The position numbers and the translations under genes are program-made. A stretch of DNA of 64,000 nt from Clostridium rhizosphaerae. Its GTDB lineage: Bacteria > Bacillota > Clostridia > Clostridiales > Clostridiaceae. Numbering within the stretch: the stretch's first letter is position 1; every line of letters starts with the position of its first letter. The notes beneath the pieces are model-generated. The model made no database searches and was not told the origin of the DNA. It saw only the letters and a program-made list of their open reading frames with translations. The DNA lies in NCBI RefSeq assembly GCF_016765585.1, contig NZ_JAESWC010000012.1, positions 46,596-110,595 of the forward strand, given 5' to 3'. This document shows, piece after piece, positions 1 through 9,364 of the stretch.

Positions 1-13
1 GGCAGCCTGTAAT

Positions 14-319
14 TTATTTTTCTTTCCAGTTTATTCTTTCAAATACAGTATTATATCCATCGCTTCCATAATTAAGAGATCTGTTTACTCTGCTTATAGT
101 CGCTGTACTAGCTCCTGTTGAACTTGCAATATCAAGATAAGTTCTTTTTTGCTTAAGCATTTTAGCTACCTGAAGTCTCTGCTCCAAATCCTTTATCTCA
201 TTTATTGTGCAAATATCTTCAAAAAATTTATAAACATCTTCTCTAGTCTCTAAACTTAATATTGCTTCACAAAGAAAATCCATTTCCTTATTTTCAAGCT
301 TTGACCTATATTCTCCCAT
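14..319 (-). CDS. YerC/YecD family TrpR-related DNA-binding protein
   Basis: This 101-residue protein resembles the YerC/YecD group of TrpR-superfamily regulators. The middle of the protein reads as the TrpR-type helix-turn-helix: a conserved EIKDLEQRLQVAKML helix (residues about 41-55), then DIASSTGASTATISRVNRSL (about 63-82) as the DNA-reading unit. The ATG is preceded by a strong AGGAGG box. The gene is divergent from the amino-acid ABC transporter that follows. YerC homologues are widespread in Firmicutes but their target is poorly defined, so no specific regulon is claimed. It is a full-length family member; the window edge lies just past its stop codon. Confidence 0.85.
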   Translation of the reverse strand: MGEYRSKLENKEMDFLCEAILSLETREDVYKFFEDICTINEIKDLEQRLQVAKMLKQKRTYLDIASSTGASTATISRVNRSLNYGSDGYNTVFERINWKEK

Positions 320-436
320 ACCTTTGTCCTCCTGGTACTCTATGTACTCATCTTAATTATAACGTTTTCTTATTTTATTTTATCATTTTATCCAAAATTA
401 TTCTACATAAAAATTATCTTTATTTCAATTTAGTAC

Positions 437-465
437 TTTACAACTTTACTATACTAAATTATAAT
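437..465 (+). promoter_or_regulatory. Sigma-A type promoter of the first amino-acid ABC operon
   Basis: TTTACA at 437-442 and TATAAT at 460-465 are separated by exactly 17 bases. They lie about 45 bases upstream of the binding-protein start at 508. No other good -10 box lies closer to the gene. Confidence 0.7.
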
Positions 466-507
466 AATACTGTAATTAACTTATATCATAAGGGGGATTC
501 AATAAAA

Positions 508-1302
508 ATGATTAAAAAATTTAAATTTATAGGAAGTCTATTATTAGCTTCCACAATATTATTTACAGCTGCGGGCTGCAGCAAAACCAAAGAAACTTCC
601 AAAGATACAAAAAATGCATCAAGGAAAATAGTTGTAGGGATGGATGATACCTTTCCTCCAATGGAATACAGAGATGAAGCAAATAACCTTAAAGGTTTTG
701 ATATTGATCTAGCAAATGAATTAGGAAAAAGATTAAATGTACAGTTTGAATTCATGCCCACAGACTGGAATGGTGTAATTCAATCTTTAAAATCAAAAAG
801 ATTTGATATTATTCTTTCCGCTCTAAGTATTACTCCAGAAAGAGAGCAAGAAATAGCATTTTCAAGACCTTATATGTCTGGTGGACAAATTGTAGTTGTG
901 AAAAAGGATAACACAGCTATTAATACCCGTGAAGATTTAAAGGGAAAGGTTGTAGGCCTTCAATTAGGAAGCACTGCCGAGGCTGCAGTAAAAGATATAG
1001 AAGGCAGCATAAAACAGGTTAAAAAATATGATAAAAATACTGAAGCACTTCAGGATTTAGCAATCGGAAGACTTGATGCTGTTGTAGTAGATGAATTAGT
1101 TGGCAGATATTATGTAAAAGATAAAAGTGCAGACTTCAAAATTCTTAAAGAACAGTTAAGCAAAGAGGATATGGGAATTGGCTTTAGAAAAGAAGATACT
1201 GCGCTTAGAGATGAATTTAATAAAGCACTGGAAGACATGAAAAAGGATGGAACCTTAGCAAAAATTTCAAACAAGTGGTTAGGCGAAGATATAACAAAAT
1301 AA
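508..1302 (+). CDS. Polar amino-acid ABC transporter, substrate-binding lipoprotein
   Basis: This is an extracellular solute-binding protein (SBP_bac_3 family) of 264 residues that delivers a polar amino acid to the membrane permease encoded next. The chosen ATG at 508 follows AAGGGGGA; the open frame extends further upstream, but without a ribosome binding site. The N-terminus is a lipoprotein signal: a basic start, a hydrophobic core and a lipobox ending LFTAAGC, with Cys at about residue 24. The mature part begins KIVVGMDDTFPPMEY, the typical ligand-pocket start of the family, followed by GFDIDLANELGKRL. The exact ligand cannot be read from sequence. No ATPase gene is adjacent; the ATPase at 30907 belongs to a separate, similar transporter and might be shared. 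Confidence 0.9.
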   Translation: MIKKFKFIGSLLLASTILFTAAGCSKTKETSKDTKNASRKIVVGMDDTFPPMEYRDEANNLKGFDIDLANELGKRLNVQFEFMPTDWNGVIQSLKSKRFDIILSALSITPEREQEIAFSRPYMSGGQIVVVKKDNTAINTREDLKGKVVGLQLGSTAEAAVKDIEGSIKQVKKYDKNTEALQDLAIGRLDAVVVDELVGRYYVKDKSADFKILKEQLSKEDMGIGFRKEDTALRDEFNKALEDMKKDGTLAKISNKWLGEDITK

Positions 1303-1329
1303 GTATTGTAATAAATGAGGTGGATTACT

Positions 1330-1977
1330 TTGGATACTAATACAATAATAAAATTCTTTCCTATATTAATAAAAGGAAGTATAACAACCATAGAACTTAC
1401 TACTATTACTATTGTTCTTGGAACTGCTTTAGCTCTTTTGATAGCATTTACTAAAATTAGCAGGAATGTATTTCTAAACTCCTTTGGAAGCCTGTATACC
1501 TGGCTCTTTAGGGGAACTCCCCTATTGGTTCAGTTATTCCTTATATACTATGGCCTTCCACAGTTTGGGCTAAGACTAGATCCTTTTCCTGCTGCAGTAA
1601 TTGGGTTAACTCTAAACATAGCAGCATATATTGCAGAAGTTATAAGAGCCTCAATAGAATCTATAGAAAAAGCTCAATGGGAAGCTGCCTATACAATGGG
1701 TCTAGGCTTTTGGAAAACTGTATTTCTTATAATACTTCCTCAAAGTATGAAAAGAATGATACCTCCATTAACAAATGAATTTATTGCTTTATTAAAAGAT
1801 ACTTCTTTAGTATCCACTATAGCCATGGTGGATTTAATGAGAACCGCACAGCAAATATCAAGCACAACCTTCAAGCCTATGGAAATACTTCTTGGAGCTG
1901 CAATACTTTATTTAATGATGACTTCTGTATTTACAATAATATTTAAAGTAATGGAAACAAAATTTAGTTATGATTAA
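1330..1977 (+). CDS. Polar amino-acid ABC transporter permease
   Basis: A HisM/GlnP-type inner-membrane permease of about 215 residues with several hydrophobic segments. It carries the EAA loop signature that contacts the ATPase (EAAYTMGLGFWKTVFLIILP, residues about 118-137). The start is set at the TTG at 1330, because GAGGTGG at 1317-1323 is correctly spaced for it. The in-frame ATG at 1315 would overlap that ribosome binding site. The gene lies 27 bases after the binding protein and ends at a terminator, so the operon has only two genes. The missing ATP-binding partner must come from elsewhere in the genome. Confidence 0.88.
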   Translation: MDTNTIIKFFPILIKGSITTIELTTITIVLGTALALLIAFTKISRNVFLNSFGSLYTWLFRGTPLLVQLFLIYYGLPQFGLRLDPFPAAVIGLTLNIAAYIAEVIRASIESIEKAQWEAAYTMGLGFWKTVFLIILPQSMKRMIPPLTNEFIALLKDTSLVSTIAMVDLMRTAQQISSTTFKPMEILLGAAILYLMMTSVFTIIFKVMETKFSYD

Positions 1978-2007
1978 AAAAATCTGCAAAACACTGCAGA
2001 TTTTTTT
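1976..2007 (+). terminator. Rho-independent terminator of the ABC operon
   Basis: The stem AATCTGCA / TGCAGATT, extended by A/T pairs, has a six-base loop and runs into seven T residues directly after the permease stop codon. Confidence 0.85.
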
Positions 2008-2033
2008 ATTTAAGTTATATTTTTCAAAAAAGT

Positions 2034-2063
2034 AAAACAGCCCTTGGGGCGGGGCTGTTTTTA
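2034..2063 (+). terminator. Second hairpin terminator
   Basis: AAACAGCCC pairs with GGGCTGTTT around a short G-rich loop and is followed by a T run. It is probably a back-up terminator for the same operon. Nothing else was seen between here and 2240. Confidence 0.6.
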
Positions 2064-2240
2064 ATAAATAAAAAGGGGGCTATTTAATTCTTTTTATTTA
2101 TCCTTGCACAATTATTATATTAAAATTATACAAAAAATACAATAGTTTTTGCAAAGAAAATTGTAAAGTAATTGTTAAATGAATAACTTTCCTTCATATT
2201 TCGTTTACAATTGAATGTTTTCTTATCAAATATAGTATGA

Positions 2241-2957
2241 TTAAATACTTTTTAAAATACTTATTTCATTTTCGGTCAATTCTCGACATTGACCTTCTTC
2301 CAAATCTTCTGGAAGCAAAAGTGGTCCAAAACTAATTCTTTTCAAAAATACTACATTCTTATCCACACTATTAAACATTCTCTTAACTTGATGAAATTTC
2401 CCTTCCTGTATAGTTACCAAAACTTCTGATCCATTTTCATCAGAATTTAATATTTCAAGCTTTGCAGGCATGCACTTATACTCGTCATCTAAGACAATAC
2501 CATTCTCAAAAGCCTTAATATCCGACTCATCAACCTTTTTATCTATTTCAGCGTAATACACCTTATCTACGTGCCATTTTGGCGCTATCAGTCTGTGATT
2601 TAATTCCCCATCATTAGTTATAAGAAGCAGCCCTACTGTATCTTTATCAAGCCTTCCTACCGGAAAAGGTTCAAAAGCTCTGTATTCATCATCAATCAGA
2701 TCAATTACTGTCTCATCATAATTGTCAAAGGTAGCAGATACTACACCTGCTGGTTTATTCATCAGTAAATATATGTACTTTCTATAATTCAGCTTTTCAC
2801 CCGATACAATTATCTCGCTCTTTTCCGGATCTATCTGCATGGAACTGTCTTTTGCAGACTTACCATCTATTAAAACTTCTCCCTTTTTAACAAGAGCCTT
2901 TACTTCCTTCCTGCTTCCATAACCTAAATTGGCTAAAATTTTATCTAATCTTTCCAT
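2241..2957 (-). CDS. rsuA: Pseudouridine synthase, RsuA family (16S rRNA)
   Basis: A 238-residue RNA pseudouridine synthase of the RsuA/RluB/E/F group, which isomerises a specific uridine in small-subunit rRNA. The N-terminal S4 RNA-binding domain (residues about 1-60) reads MERLDKILANLGYGSRKEV and is followed by VLIDGK. The catalytic motif GRLDKDTVGLLLITNDG (about residues 101-117) contains the catalytic Asp, and the C-terminal part has EGKFHQVKRMF, typical of RsuA. The ATG follows AGGAGG. RsuA itself modifies U516 in E. coli; that exact position is inferred from the family here. The gene is monocistronic and is flanked upstream by dispersed repeats. Confidence 0.9.
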   Translation of the reverse strand: MERLDKILANLGYGSRKEVKALVKKGEVLIDGKSAKDSSMQIDPEKSEIIVSGEKLNYRKYIYLLMNKPAGVVSATFDNYDETVIDLIDDEYRAFEPFPVGRLDKDTVGLLLITNDGELNHRLIAPKWHVDKVYYAEIDKKVDESDIKAFENGIVLDDEYKCMPAKLEILNSDENGSEVLVTIQEGKFHQVKRMFNSVDKNVVFLKRISFGPLLLPEDLEEGQCRELTENEISILKSI

Positions 2958-2975
2958 TACTTACCTCCTGTAATA

Positions 2976-3352
2976 AAATTGCGAATTAAAATAACCACAG
3001 CCTGTGGCGCAAAGACCTTAGAGCCTATTGTAGAAAATAATATTTTACCTTATGATTCCTTTGCGTATGTTCTAAGACTTGCAATACTGAAAAGCTAAGA
3101 GTATCTATGGGTTCGCTTTAATTTCTTGTTTCTTTAATAGCCGTAGCCTTTAAAACTTCTTTAGTAAACTTAAAATACTTTTAGCTTGCTCAAAAGAGAG
3201 ACTCTAAGCTTTTCAGCATCACTTCGCCAAGAACATGAGCAAAGTCATCAATCAAGTTAAATATTATTTTCTACACCTGCTCTTTGTCTTTACACCCAGC
3301 CTATGTAGTTTTTATACGCCATTATAAGTATTTATATGACTTGCTTAATGAT
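2976..3352. repeat. Long imperfect palindromic repeat, family H1 copy a
   Basis: This roughly 370-bp intergenic element is closely similar to 38286-38670 (same orientation) and to 57741-58108 (opposite orientation). Its two halves are inverted copies of each other: the run around GTAGAAAATAATATTTTAC near 3030 recurs inverted near 3270, and AAGCTAAGAG near 3100 recurs inverted near 3210. It contains no convincing reading frame. Confidence 0.75.
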
Positions 3353-3442
3353 TTCTCTTTGTAATTATGTTTTAATTATGTAACAAAACTTAATTAGAAA
3401 TTTATAAGAAGCTGCCGCTTAAAAGGTTTGGTGAGAAAAAAC

Positions 3443-3648
3443 AGCTAGAAAGATGGAGAATAACTAAGATAAACATTGAACAAGCTTTAGAAAATCTTAT
3501 GCCGGCGTTTAAAAATTTGTATTCCTAGCTATGACCCTCAAAAACTCTCCTTAAGAGAATTAGTGTTGAATAAAATTTTTTTAATAAGTCAGCATTAGAT
3601 TTTATTAGTGAAGTTTAACATGATATTCTCCATCTTGCTGGCGATATT
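3443..3648. repeat. Long imperfect palindromic repeat, family H2 copy a
   Basis: The ends read AGATGGAGAATA and TATTCTCCATCTT, so the element is an inverted repeat of about 205 bp. Its reverse complement closely matches 9084-9300. Together with the H1 copy before it, this accounts for nearly all of the 780-base gap between the flanking genes. Confidence 0.75.
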
Positions 3649-3698
3649 TTATAACCAAAACTTTTTGCTCGCAATCTACTTATATTATATCCTTACTC

Positions 3699-3734
3699 AA
3701 AAAAATAACAACAGCCCGTAAAAGGCTGTTGTAA
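3699..3734 (-). terminator. Terminator of the lytic transglycosylase gene
   Basis: On the minus strand, ACAACAGCC pairs with GGCTGTTGT around a short loop and is followed by a T-rich run, immediately after the stop codon at 3736. Confidence 0.8.
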
Positions 3735-3735
3735 C

Positions 3736-4392
3736 TTATTTGCCTGAATAATACTGCATTACTTTTTTTACATAATTTTGAGTTTCCGTGTAGTTTGGTA
3801 TTCCATTATACTTTGCTACAGCTCCTGGCCCTGCATTATAAGCAGCTAAAGCAAGCTCCTTTGAATTTCCGTACATGTCTAAAAGATTCTTCAAATACTT
3901 TGTTCCGCCATCTACATTCTGCTGTACATCATAAGGGTTGTCTACTCCCATTGAACGTGCTGTTCCAGGCATAAGCTGCATAAGACCCATAGCTCCTGCT
4001 CCTGACTTAGCATTAGGATTAAAGCTTGATTCCTGCTTTATAACTGCCATTATAAGCTGTTTATCTACACCATACTTTTTTGATGCATTCTGTGCTGCTT
4101 CATCAATGGAAATATTATTGCTGGTAATATCATTATGAACACCATACTGCACGTCTTGTACAAAATCTTGAAGAGGCTGCCCACCGCCATAGCCTAAACC
4201 GCTTAAAGTACTCTCATCAATCCCAAGAGAACCTAATCCGTCTGGATTATCCTGCATAGCTTTTGTTAAGCTTTCCATTACTATTTGAAAGGCACTTGAA
4301 TCCTCACCTGCTGCACTTTTAAGCATTTGTGTAACAAGCTGCATTTGCATATATTTTTCTACATTATTTTGCGCATTATTATCTACTTTCAA
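3736..4392 (-). CDS. Lytic transglycosylase, SLT domain
   Basis: A 218-residue peptidoglycan-cleaving enzyme of the Slt/MltE type. The C-terminal 120 residues form the SLT domain: [20 protein letters not shown] supplies the catalytic Glu (in QES), followed by QLMPGTA and AYNAGPGAV, the conserved lytic transglycosylase signatures. The first 90 residues are a hydrophilic, Gln- and Gly-rich region without a signal peptide. This layout is common in clostridial homologues, some of which are linked to flagellar or pilus assembly. The gene stands alone between two repeat elements and has its own terminator. Export and partner are not evident from the sequence. Confidence 0.88.
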   Translation of the reverse strand: MKVDNNAQNNVEKYMQMQLVTQMLKSAAGEDSSAFQIVMESLTKAMQDNPDGLGSLGIDESTLSGLGYGGGQPLQDFVQDVQYGVHNDITSNNISIDEAAQNASKKYGVDKQLIMAVIKQESSFNPNAKSGAGAMGLMQLMPGTARSMGVDNPYDVQQNVDGGTKYLKNLLDMYGNSKELALAAYNAGPGAVAKYNGIPNYTETQNYVKKVMQYYSGK

Positions 4393-4420
4393 AACCGTCG
4401 CACTCCTTATAAAGATAATT

Positions 4421-4525
4421 ATATATAATGCACTAAAGTTCTTACATTCATGATGTCATAAAATATCCATTCTTCAAGGATTTTTGGGACATCATGAATG
4501 TATTAGAACTTTTGCATTGTATTTA
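4421..4525. repeat. About 105-bp palindromic element, family P copy A
   Basis: Outer arms (AATGCA..AAAGTTCTTACATT and AATGTATTAGAACTTTTGCATT) and inner arms (TTCATGATGTC and GACATCATGAA) pair. They surround a conserved centre containing ATCC..TTCTTCAAGGATTTTTG. Other copies lie at 6743, 18560, 32307, 38872 and 46212, with a half copy at 57706. Confidence 0.8.
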
Positions 4526-4624
4526 TTATAAGTTATAAATATCTCTGCTTTTTATATTACTCCATATTAATTATGCCCTACAATTTATTTAAATTCAATG
4601 GAAATAATACGATTGTCTACTTTC

Positions 4625-6625
4625 TTATTCCACTAAAAATTCAAGCATATCATAATCTTCATAGGAACACTTTTTCAAACTGCTTCTTGTTAGAACCAAT
4701 ATTCTATAAGTTCCCTTTGAAAATGGCATAAAACTGTAGTAGTTCTTCTTGCTGTAATTTTGCATTAGCTCCCAGTCACCCTTGTTCATAAGATAGAACT
4801 CATAAAGTACATCCTTTCCCCCGCTGCAATCTGCAGTGAAGGTTACCCCTTCATTTACTATAACCTTCGTTCTATCACATTGTATTTTTGTATTAGTAAT
4901 AGGAAGTGCATCTTGTACCTTTATCCTTATATCTTTTTTAGTATCAAACTCTTTATCACTGTCCTGATTTTTTGCGTATATCTCAATCAAATAGTTACCG
5001 CTGCATTTAGGCGTAAACTTATACTTTTTTTCTTTGACAAAGTCTGTTTCCTCAACCTTCTGACCATTAATGCTAAGAACATACCTTAGTATAGTTTTCT
5101 TAGTGTTTTGTGTTATTATATTATATTCTATAGTATCTCCAACAAGATAGTGCTCTTTTGCATTTGAAAGTATATGCTCTATAACAGCAGGCATATAATC
5201 AAAAACTTCAACAAGAACTATGGAATGACTATCATACTCTCTTGTAGAATACTTATCCTTTACTCTGACCTCAACCTCGTAATTCCCCTTTTCTTCTGCT
5301 GAAAAATTAACCCAGTTACAGGTACCATATTCTATTTTATTTATAGGCTTTCCATCTTTTTTCTCAATAAAACTGTATCTGAGCTCTGTTCCGCCGCTTG
5401 CAATAACTTTAACTTTTACAACTTCATTCTTTAAAAGCCTATTATTTCTATCTAAACTTACCTCATTAATTACTACAGGGTCATTACAGTATTCATCTAT
5501 TTTGAAATTCAGGCTCGAAGCTGCTTCAAAGCTGCTTTCATAAGATACATCCTTAACCCAAAGCTCAATATTATACTCTCCTGATTTTTTAGTCTTCCAG
5601 GCATAAGTATTATTTCTTATATAGCCTGAATCCTCACTGTTGTTTCCATCTATTTTAAATCTATATAAAAGCTCTTTGCCGCCGCTTACAACTGCTTTTA
5701 AAGTAACTATACTTTCACAAACCTGTGGCGAGCTTAAATCACTTGAAAAGCTTTGAATCACAATATCCATATAAGGCTTAACATTGTAATTTATTATAGC
5801 TCTATCATCATACTCTTTTGGTGAATACATATCCTTTGTAAGACACAAAAGCTTATACTCTCCATAAACCTTCTCAGAAAAACTTACCATTCTCTTCGTA
5901 GAATAATCTTGAACACATTCTGAAGTTCCATCCGGATTGAATTTTATAAATTTATATAAAATCATTCTGCTGTCTTCATAATCTGCCTCTACCTGAAAAA
6001 TAAGTTCACTGTTAACAATCATATCTGAAATCAAACATTCAAAATTTGTTATTTCCAGTTTCTTTATTCCCTCAACTTCAAATTTAACTTTTTCAAAATC
6101 ATCAAATTTATTTTTAGACTCAAGGGTTTTACACTCTACTAGAATTTCTTGTTCTCCTGTTTCCCTAACACTTAATGCTAAAGTATTTTCAGCACTATAA
6201 TCTTTAATTAGATTCCAGTTTTCTTTTTCTTTTATCCAATATCTATATACAACAGGTACTACGCTTGTTTCTACAGATAGATAAAGCTTATCTCCAATTT
6301 TTAGTTTTGATTTATCTAAATAAATATGTTTAATAAGCTTTTCTTCTTCGCCAATTGTATAATCAGCCTTAGCAAAATAATCAAAGGATTTGCTGCTGTC
6401 TTTTTCCTTAGCTTGTACCATTATTGTATATTTGCCCTCCTTTTTAGGAAGCCATTCCACACTTTCACCCTCGCTAAAATCCTTCAAGGTCTCCCATGTT
6501 CCATCACTGCCAACTATAAATTTATATTGAAGTCTTTCTTTTGGTTTTTCATCAATAGACATAACAATTTTTGTATTTTTTTCTTGTGGGCTTTCTACGT
6601 TAAAAACTATACTTATATCGTTCAT
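4625..6625 (-). CDS. Triple-tyrosine motif protein with seven tandem repeats
   Basis: A 666-residue protein built of about seven repeats of roughly 90-95 residues. Each follows the scheme L.Y.F (or Y.Y), a short variable stretch, an aromatic.DYS-like turn, then G.Y.I.V..K and .S..E(Y/F)D. This is the Y_Y_Y (triple tyrosine motif) fold seen in clostridial proteins and in the extracellular sensor part of some two-component regulators; it is an immunoglobulin-like beta sandwich. There is no signal peptide, transmembrane segment or cell-wall anchor, and no enzymatic domain. A cytoplasmic or non-classically exported scaffold or binding protein is an inference only. The gene is monocistronic. Confidence 0.75.
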   Translation of the reverse strand: MNDISIVFNVESPQEKNTKIVMSIDEKPKERLQYKFIVGSDGTWETLKDFSEGESVEWLPKKEGKYTIMVQAKEKDSSKSFDYFAKADYTIGEEEKLIKHIYLDKSKLKIGDKLYLSVETSVVPVVYRYWIKEKENWNLIKDYSAENTLALSVRETGEQEILVECKTLESKNKFDDFEKVKFEVEGIKKLEITNFECLISDMIVNSELIFQVEADYEDSRMILYKFIKFNPDGTSECVQDYSTKRMVSFSEKVYGEYKLLCLTKDMYSPKEYDDRAIINYNVKPYMDIVIQSFSSDLSSPQVCESIVTLKAVVSGGKELLYRFKIDGNNSEDSGYIRNNTYAWKTKKSGEYNIELWVKDVSYESSFEAASSLNFKIDEYCNDPVVINEVSLDRNNRLLKNEVVKVKVIASGGTELRYSFIEKKDGKPINKIEYGTCNWVNFSAEEKGNYEVEVRVKDKYSTREYDSHSIVLVEVFDYMPAVIEHILSNAKEHYLVGDTIEYNIITQNTKKTILRYVLSINGQKVEETDFVKEKKYKFTPKCSGNYLIEIYAKNQDSDKEFDTKKDIRIKVQDALPITNTKIQCDRTKVIVNEGVTFTADCSGGKDVLYEFYLMNKGDWELMQNYSKKNYYSFMPFSKGTYRILVLTRSSLKKCSYEDYDMLEFLVE

Positions 6626-6742
6626 TTAATCTCATCCCCTGTTTATAAGATACCTCAAAATACATTATACTATAATTCCATAATTTGTTATAGTATTTTT
6701 TTAAGTTACGTAACTCTGATTTTGTCTCTTAATATACTTTAA

Positions 6743-6850
6743 AATATATAATGAAATAAAGATTTTACGTTAATGTTGTCTCAAAACATTCAATTTTGAA
6801 GGATTTTTATGGCATCGTTAATGACTATAACTTTTGCATTGTATATAATA
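6743..6850. repeat. Palindromic element, family P copy B
   Basis: A more diverged copy ending ACTTTTGCATTGTATATAAT, with the central AAGGATTTTT conserved. It ends about 60 bases before the pullulanase start and therefore probably lies within or next to that gene's promoter or leader. Confidence 0.65.
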
Positions 6851-6913
6851 ATATAATAAGTTATAATTTTTGTTATAACGTTTGCACATTTTTATTAAAG
6901 GAGATTATTTATA

Positions 6914-9046
6914 ATGTTTAATGCAGAAGTAACTAAATTTAACGAAATAAAATTACACTTAATCGAACAGGTTAATCTGTCTTCTAATGAAATAATAATC
7001 AAAAATGGAGACAAGTATCCTAAAATTAATGAAATTCAAAATAACAACAATTCTATAATTATAAAGCTAAATGATGAAATAAATATAAAACATGACTGTT
7101 ATATTACTTGCAAAAATGTAACAGTTAAAGCTATTTACAGGGAAATATTTAATACTGAAGCTTTTAATATGAGATACTTCACAGATTTAGAGCTGGGTAA
7201 TTTCTATAGTGAAGATAATACAAATTTCAGAGTATGGTCTCCAGCCGCTGAAAAGATAGATTTACTGCTTTATAAAAACTGCGATCCGGAAATAAAAGAA
7301 GATCCAGTAAGGCTGTCAATGAAAGAAGACAATGGTCTTTGGAGTCTAAATGTTAATGAGAATCTAAAAGGCTTATTCTATACTTATGAAGTAACAGTAT
7401 ATGGTCAGACAAAAGAAGCCGTAGACCCTTATGCAAAAGCCCTTGGAATAAACGGCCTTAGGGGAGCAATTATAGATTTTAATGACACAAATCCTGAAGG
7501 CTTTTTAAACCATCAAGCCCCTAGAATTGAAAACTTTACTGAAGCAATAATATATGAAACTTCAATTAGGGATATTTCCACCCACCCTGACAGTGGCGTA
7601 AAAAGTAAAGGTAAGTTTTTAGGACTTGCAGAAGAAAATACAAAATCAAGCAAAGGACTGTCTACTGCCCTGAATCACATATTAGAAATGGGGGTAACTC
7701 ATGTACAGCTTATGCCGATGTATGATTTCAGTTACGTAAGTACCAATGAAAGAAATTCTGTAAAATACAACTGGGGTTATGACCCTCAAAACTATAACGC
7801 TCCTGAAGGAAGCTACTCCACTAACCCATATGATCCAATAGCAAGAATTTATGAACTTAAAATTTTAGTTCAGGCTCTGCACAAAAATAATTTATGTGTA
7901 AACATGGACGTAGTTTATAATCATGTTTTCAACCTTGAGACTGAAAACTTAGAAAGAATATTCCCTGGCTACTATTTCAGATTTTTTGAGGATGGAAAAG
8001 CATCAAATGGCAGCGGCTGCTCAAATGACACAGCTTCAGAACGTCTCATGATGAGAAGGTTTATTGTAGATTCTGTTTACTGCTGGGCTCAGGAATATCA
8101 TCTTGACGGTTTCCGTTTTGATTTAATGGGACTTCATGATGTTACCACAATGAATGCAGTTCGTGAAAAGTTAAATACTTTAGAAAGACCTATGATGCTG
8201 TATGGTGAAGGCTGGATTTTAGGTACTATGCTTTCAGATGATATAAAAGCAAACCAGCAGAATGCAAACAAAATGCCTCATATAGGACACTTTAACGATA
8301 CAATTAGAAATACTGTCCGTGGAAGTGTATTTATTAAAGAAGAAAAGGGCTTTGCAAGCGGTATGGAAAATATGGAGGAAACAGTACAATACTGCGTAGT
8401 TGGCTGTACTGATTATACAGGCAACGGAAATTCTCTTTTTAAATCTCCAGATCAGGCTATAAATTATGTTTCAGCTCACGACAATAATACTCTATGGGAT
8501 AAACTAAAATTTTCAAATCCTGAAGATAGTGAAGAAAATCTGAAATCAATGCAAAAACTTTCAAATGCAATAGTATTGACTTCACAAGGAATTCCCTTCC
8601 TTCACTCTGGTGTTGAATTTTGCAGAACAAAATATGGTATTGAAGACAGTGTTCGTTCAGAGGACCATATAAACTGGATGGATTGGGACAGAAAAGCTCA
8701 ATACATTGATGTCACTAAGTATTACATGGGTTTAATAAAGCTTAGAAAAGAGCATAACGCTTTTAAGATGAACAATGTAGAACAAATTAAAAATCACCTG
8801 GAGTTTTTGCCTGATATGCCTAAAAACACTGTAGGTTTTATTCTTAAAAATTATGCTAACGGAGATAGCTGGAAGGATATAATTGTTATTTACAATGCAG
8901 GCAAAGAAGCTGTAAGCATAAATATTCCTGAAGGCACTTGGAATGTAGTTGTTGATAAAAACTCTGCAGGTGTTGAAGCCTTAAGAAATCTAAACACAAA
9001 TGCAATTACTGTAGAAAGTATTTCAATGACAGTTATATATAGATAA
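6914..9046 (+). CDS. pulA: Type I pullulanase
   Basis: A 710-residue debranching enzyme of glycoside hydrolase family 13 that hydrolyses alpha-1,6 bonds in pullulan, glycogen or branched starch oligosaccharides. The type I signature YNWGYDP is at about residue 291. The conserved GH13 regions are DVVYNHV, DGFRFDLMG (catalytic nucleophile Asp), YGEGW (acid/base Glu) and SAHDNNTLWD. A CBM48-like N-terminal domain (about residues 90-190, FRVWSPAAEKIDLLLY) precedes the barrel. There is no signal peptide, so it likely acts on intracellular glycogen or imported maltodextrins. The start follows AAAGGAGA. No glycogen genes are adjacent. Confidence 0.93.
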   Translation: MFNAEVTKFNEIKLHLIEQVNLSSNEIIIKNGDKYPKINEIQNNNNSIIIKLNDEINIKHDCYITCKNVTVKAIYREIFNTEAFNMRYFTDLELGNFYSEDNTNFRVWSPAAEKIDLLLYKNCDPEIKEDPVRLSMKEDNGLWSLNVNENLKGLFYTYEVTVYGQTKEAVDPYAKALGINGLRGAIIDFNDTNPEGFLNHQAPRIENFTEAIIYETSIRDISTHPDSGVKSKGKFLGLAEENTKSSKGLSTALNHILEMGVTHVQLMPMYDFSYVSTNERNSVKYNWGYDPQNYNAPEGSYSTNPYDPIARIYELKILVQALHKNNLCVNMDVVYNHVFNLETENLERIFPGYYFRFFEDGKASNGSGCSNDTASERLMMRRFIVDSVYCWAQEYHLDGFRFDLMGLHDVTTMNAVREKLNTLERPMMLYGEGWILGTMLSDDIKANQQNANKMPHIGHFNDTIRNTVRGSVFIKEEKGFASGMENMEETVQYCVVGCTDYTGNGNSLFKSPDQAINYVSAHDNNTLWDKLKFSNPEDSEENLKSMQKLSNAIVLTSQGIPFLHSGVEFCRTKYGIEDSVRSEDHINWMDWDRKAQYIDVTKYYMGLIKLRKEHNAFKMNNVEQIKNHLEFLPDMPKNTVGFILKNYANGDSWKDIIVIYNAGKEAVSINIPEGTWNVVVDKNSAGVEALRNLNTNAITVESISMTVIYR

Positions 9047-9083
9047 TGAGTAGATTACGCACTAAATGTTTTTGTGATAGAAT

Positions 9084-9300
9084 ACCGCTGGCAAGATGGA
9101 GAATATCACGATAAACTTCACTTCACTAAGAAAACCTAATGCCGTCTTATTAAAAAATCTGTATTCTACGCTAATTCTCTCAAGAGGAGTTTTTATGGGT
9201 CATAGCTAGGAATACAGATTTTTCAAACGTCAGCATAAGACTTTCTAGAGTTTGTTCAATGTTTATCTTAAGTTATTCTCCATCTTGCCAGCTGCTTCAT
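9084..9300. repeat. Long imperfect palindromic repeat, family H2 copy b
   Basis: GGCAAGATGGAGAATA at the left end and its inverse at the right bound an inverted repeat of about 210 bp. Inner arms include AAAAATCTGTATTC near 9155 and GAATACAGATTTTT near 9210. It matches the reverse complement of 3443-3648 over its full length. Confidence 0.75.
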
Positions 9301-9364
9301 ATTCACACAAAATCTTTTAAAGCGTAGGCTTTTTATTAACTTTTAGCTATAATTTCAATACAAA

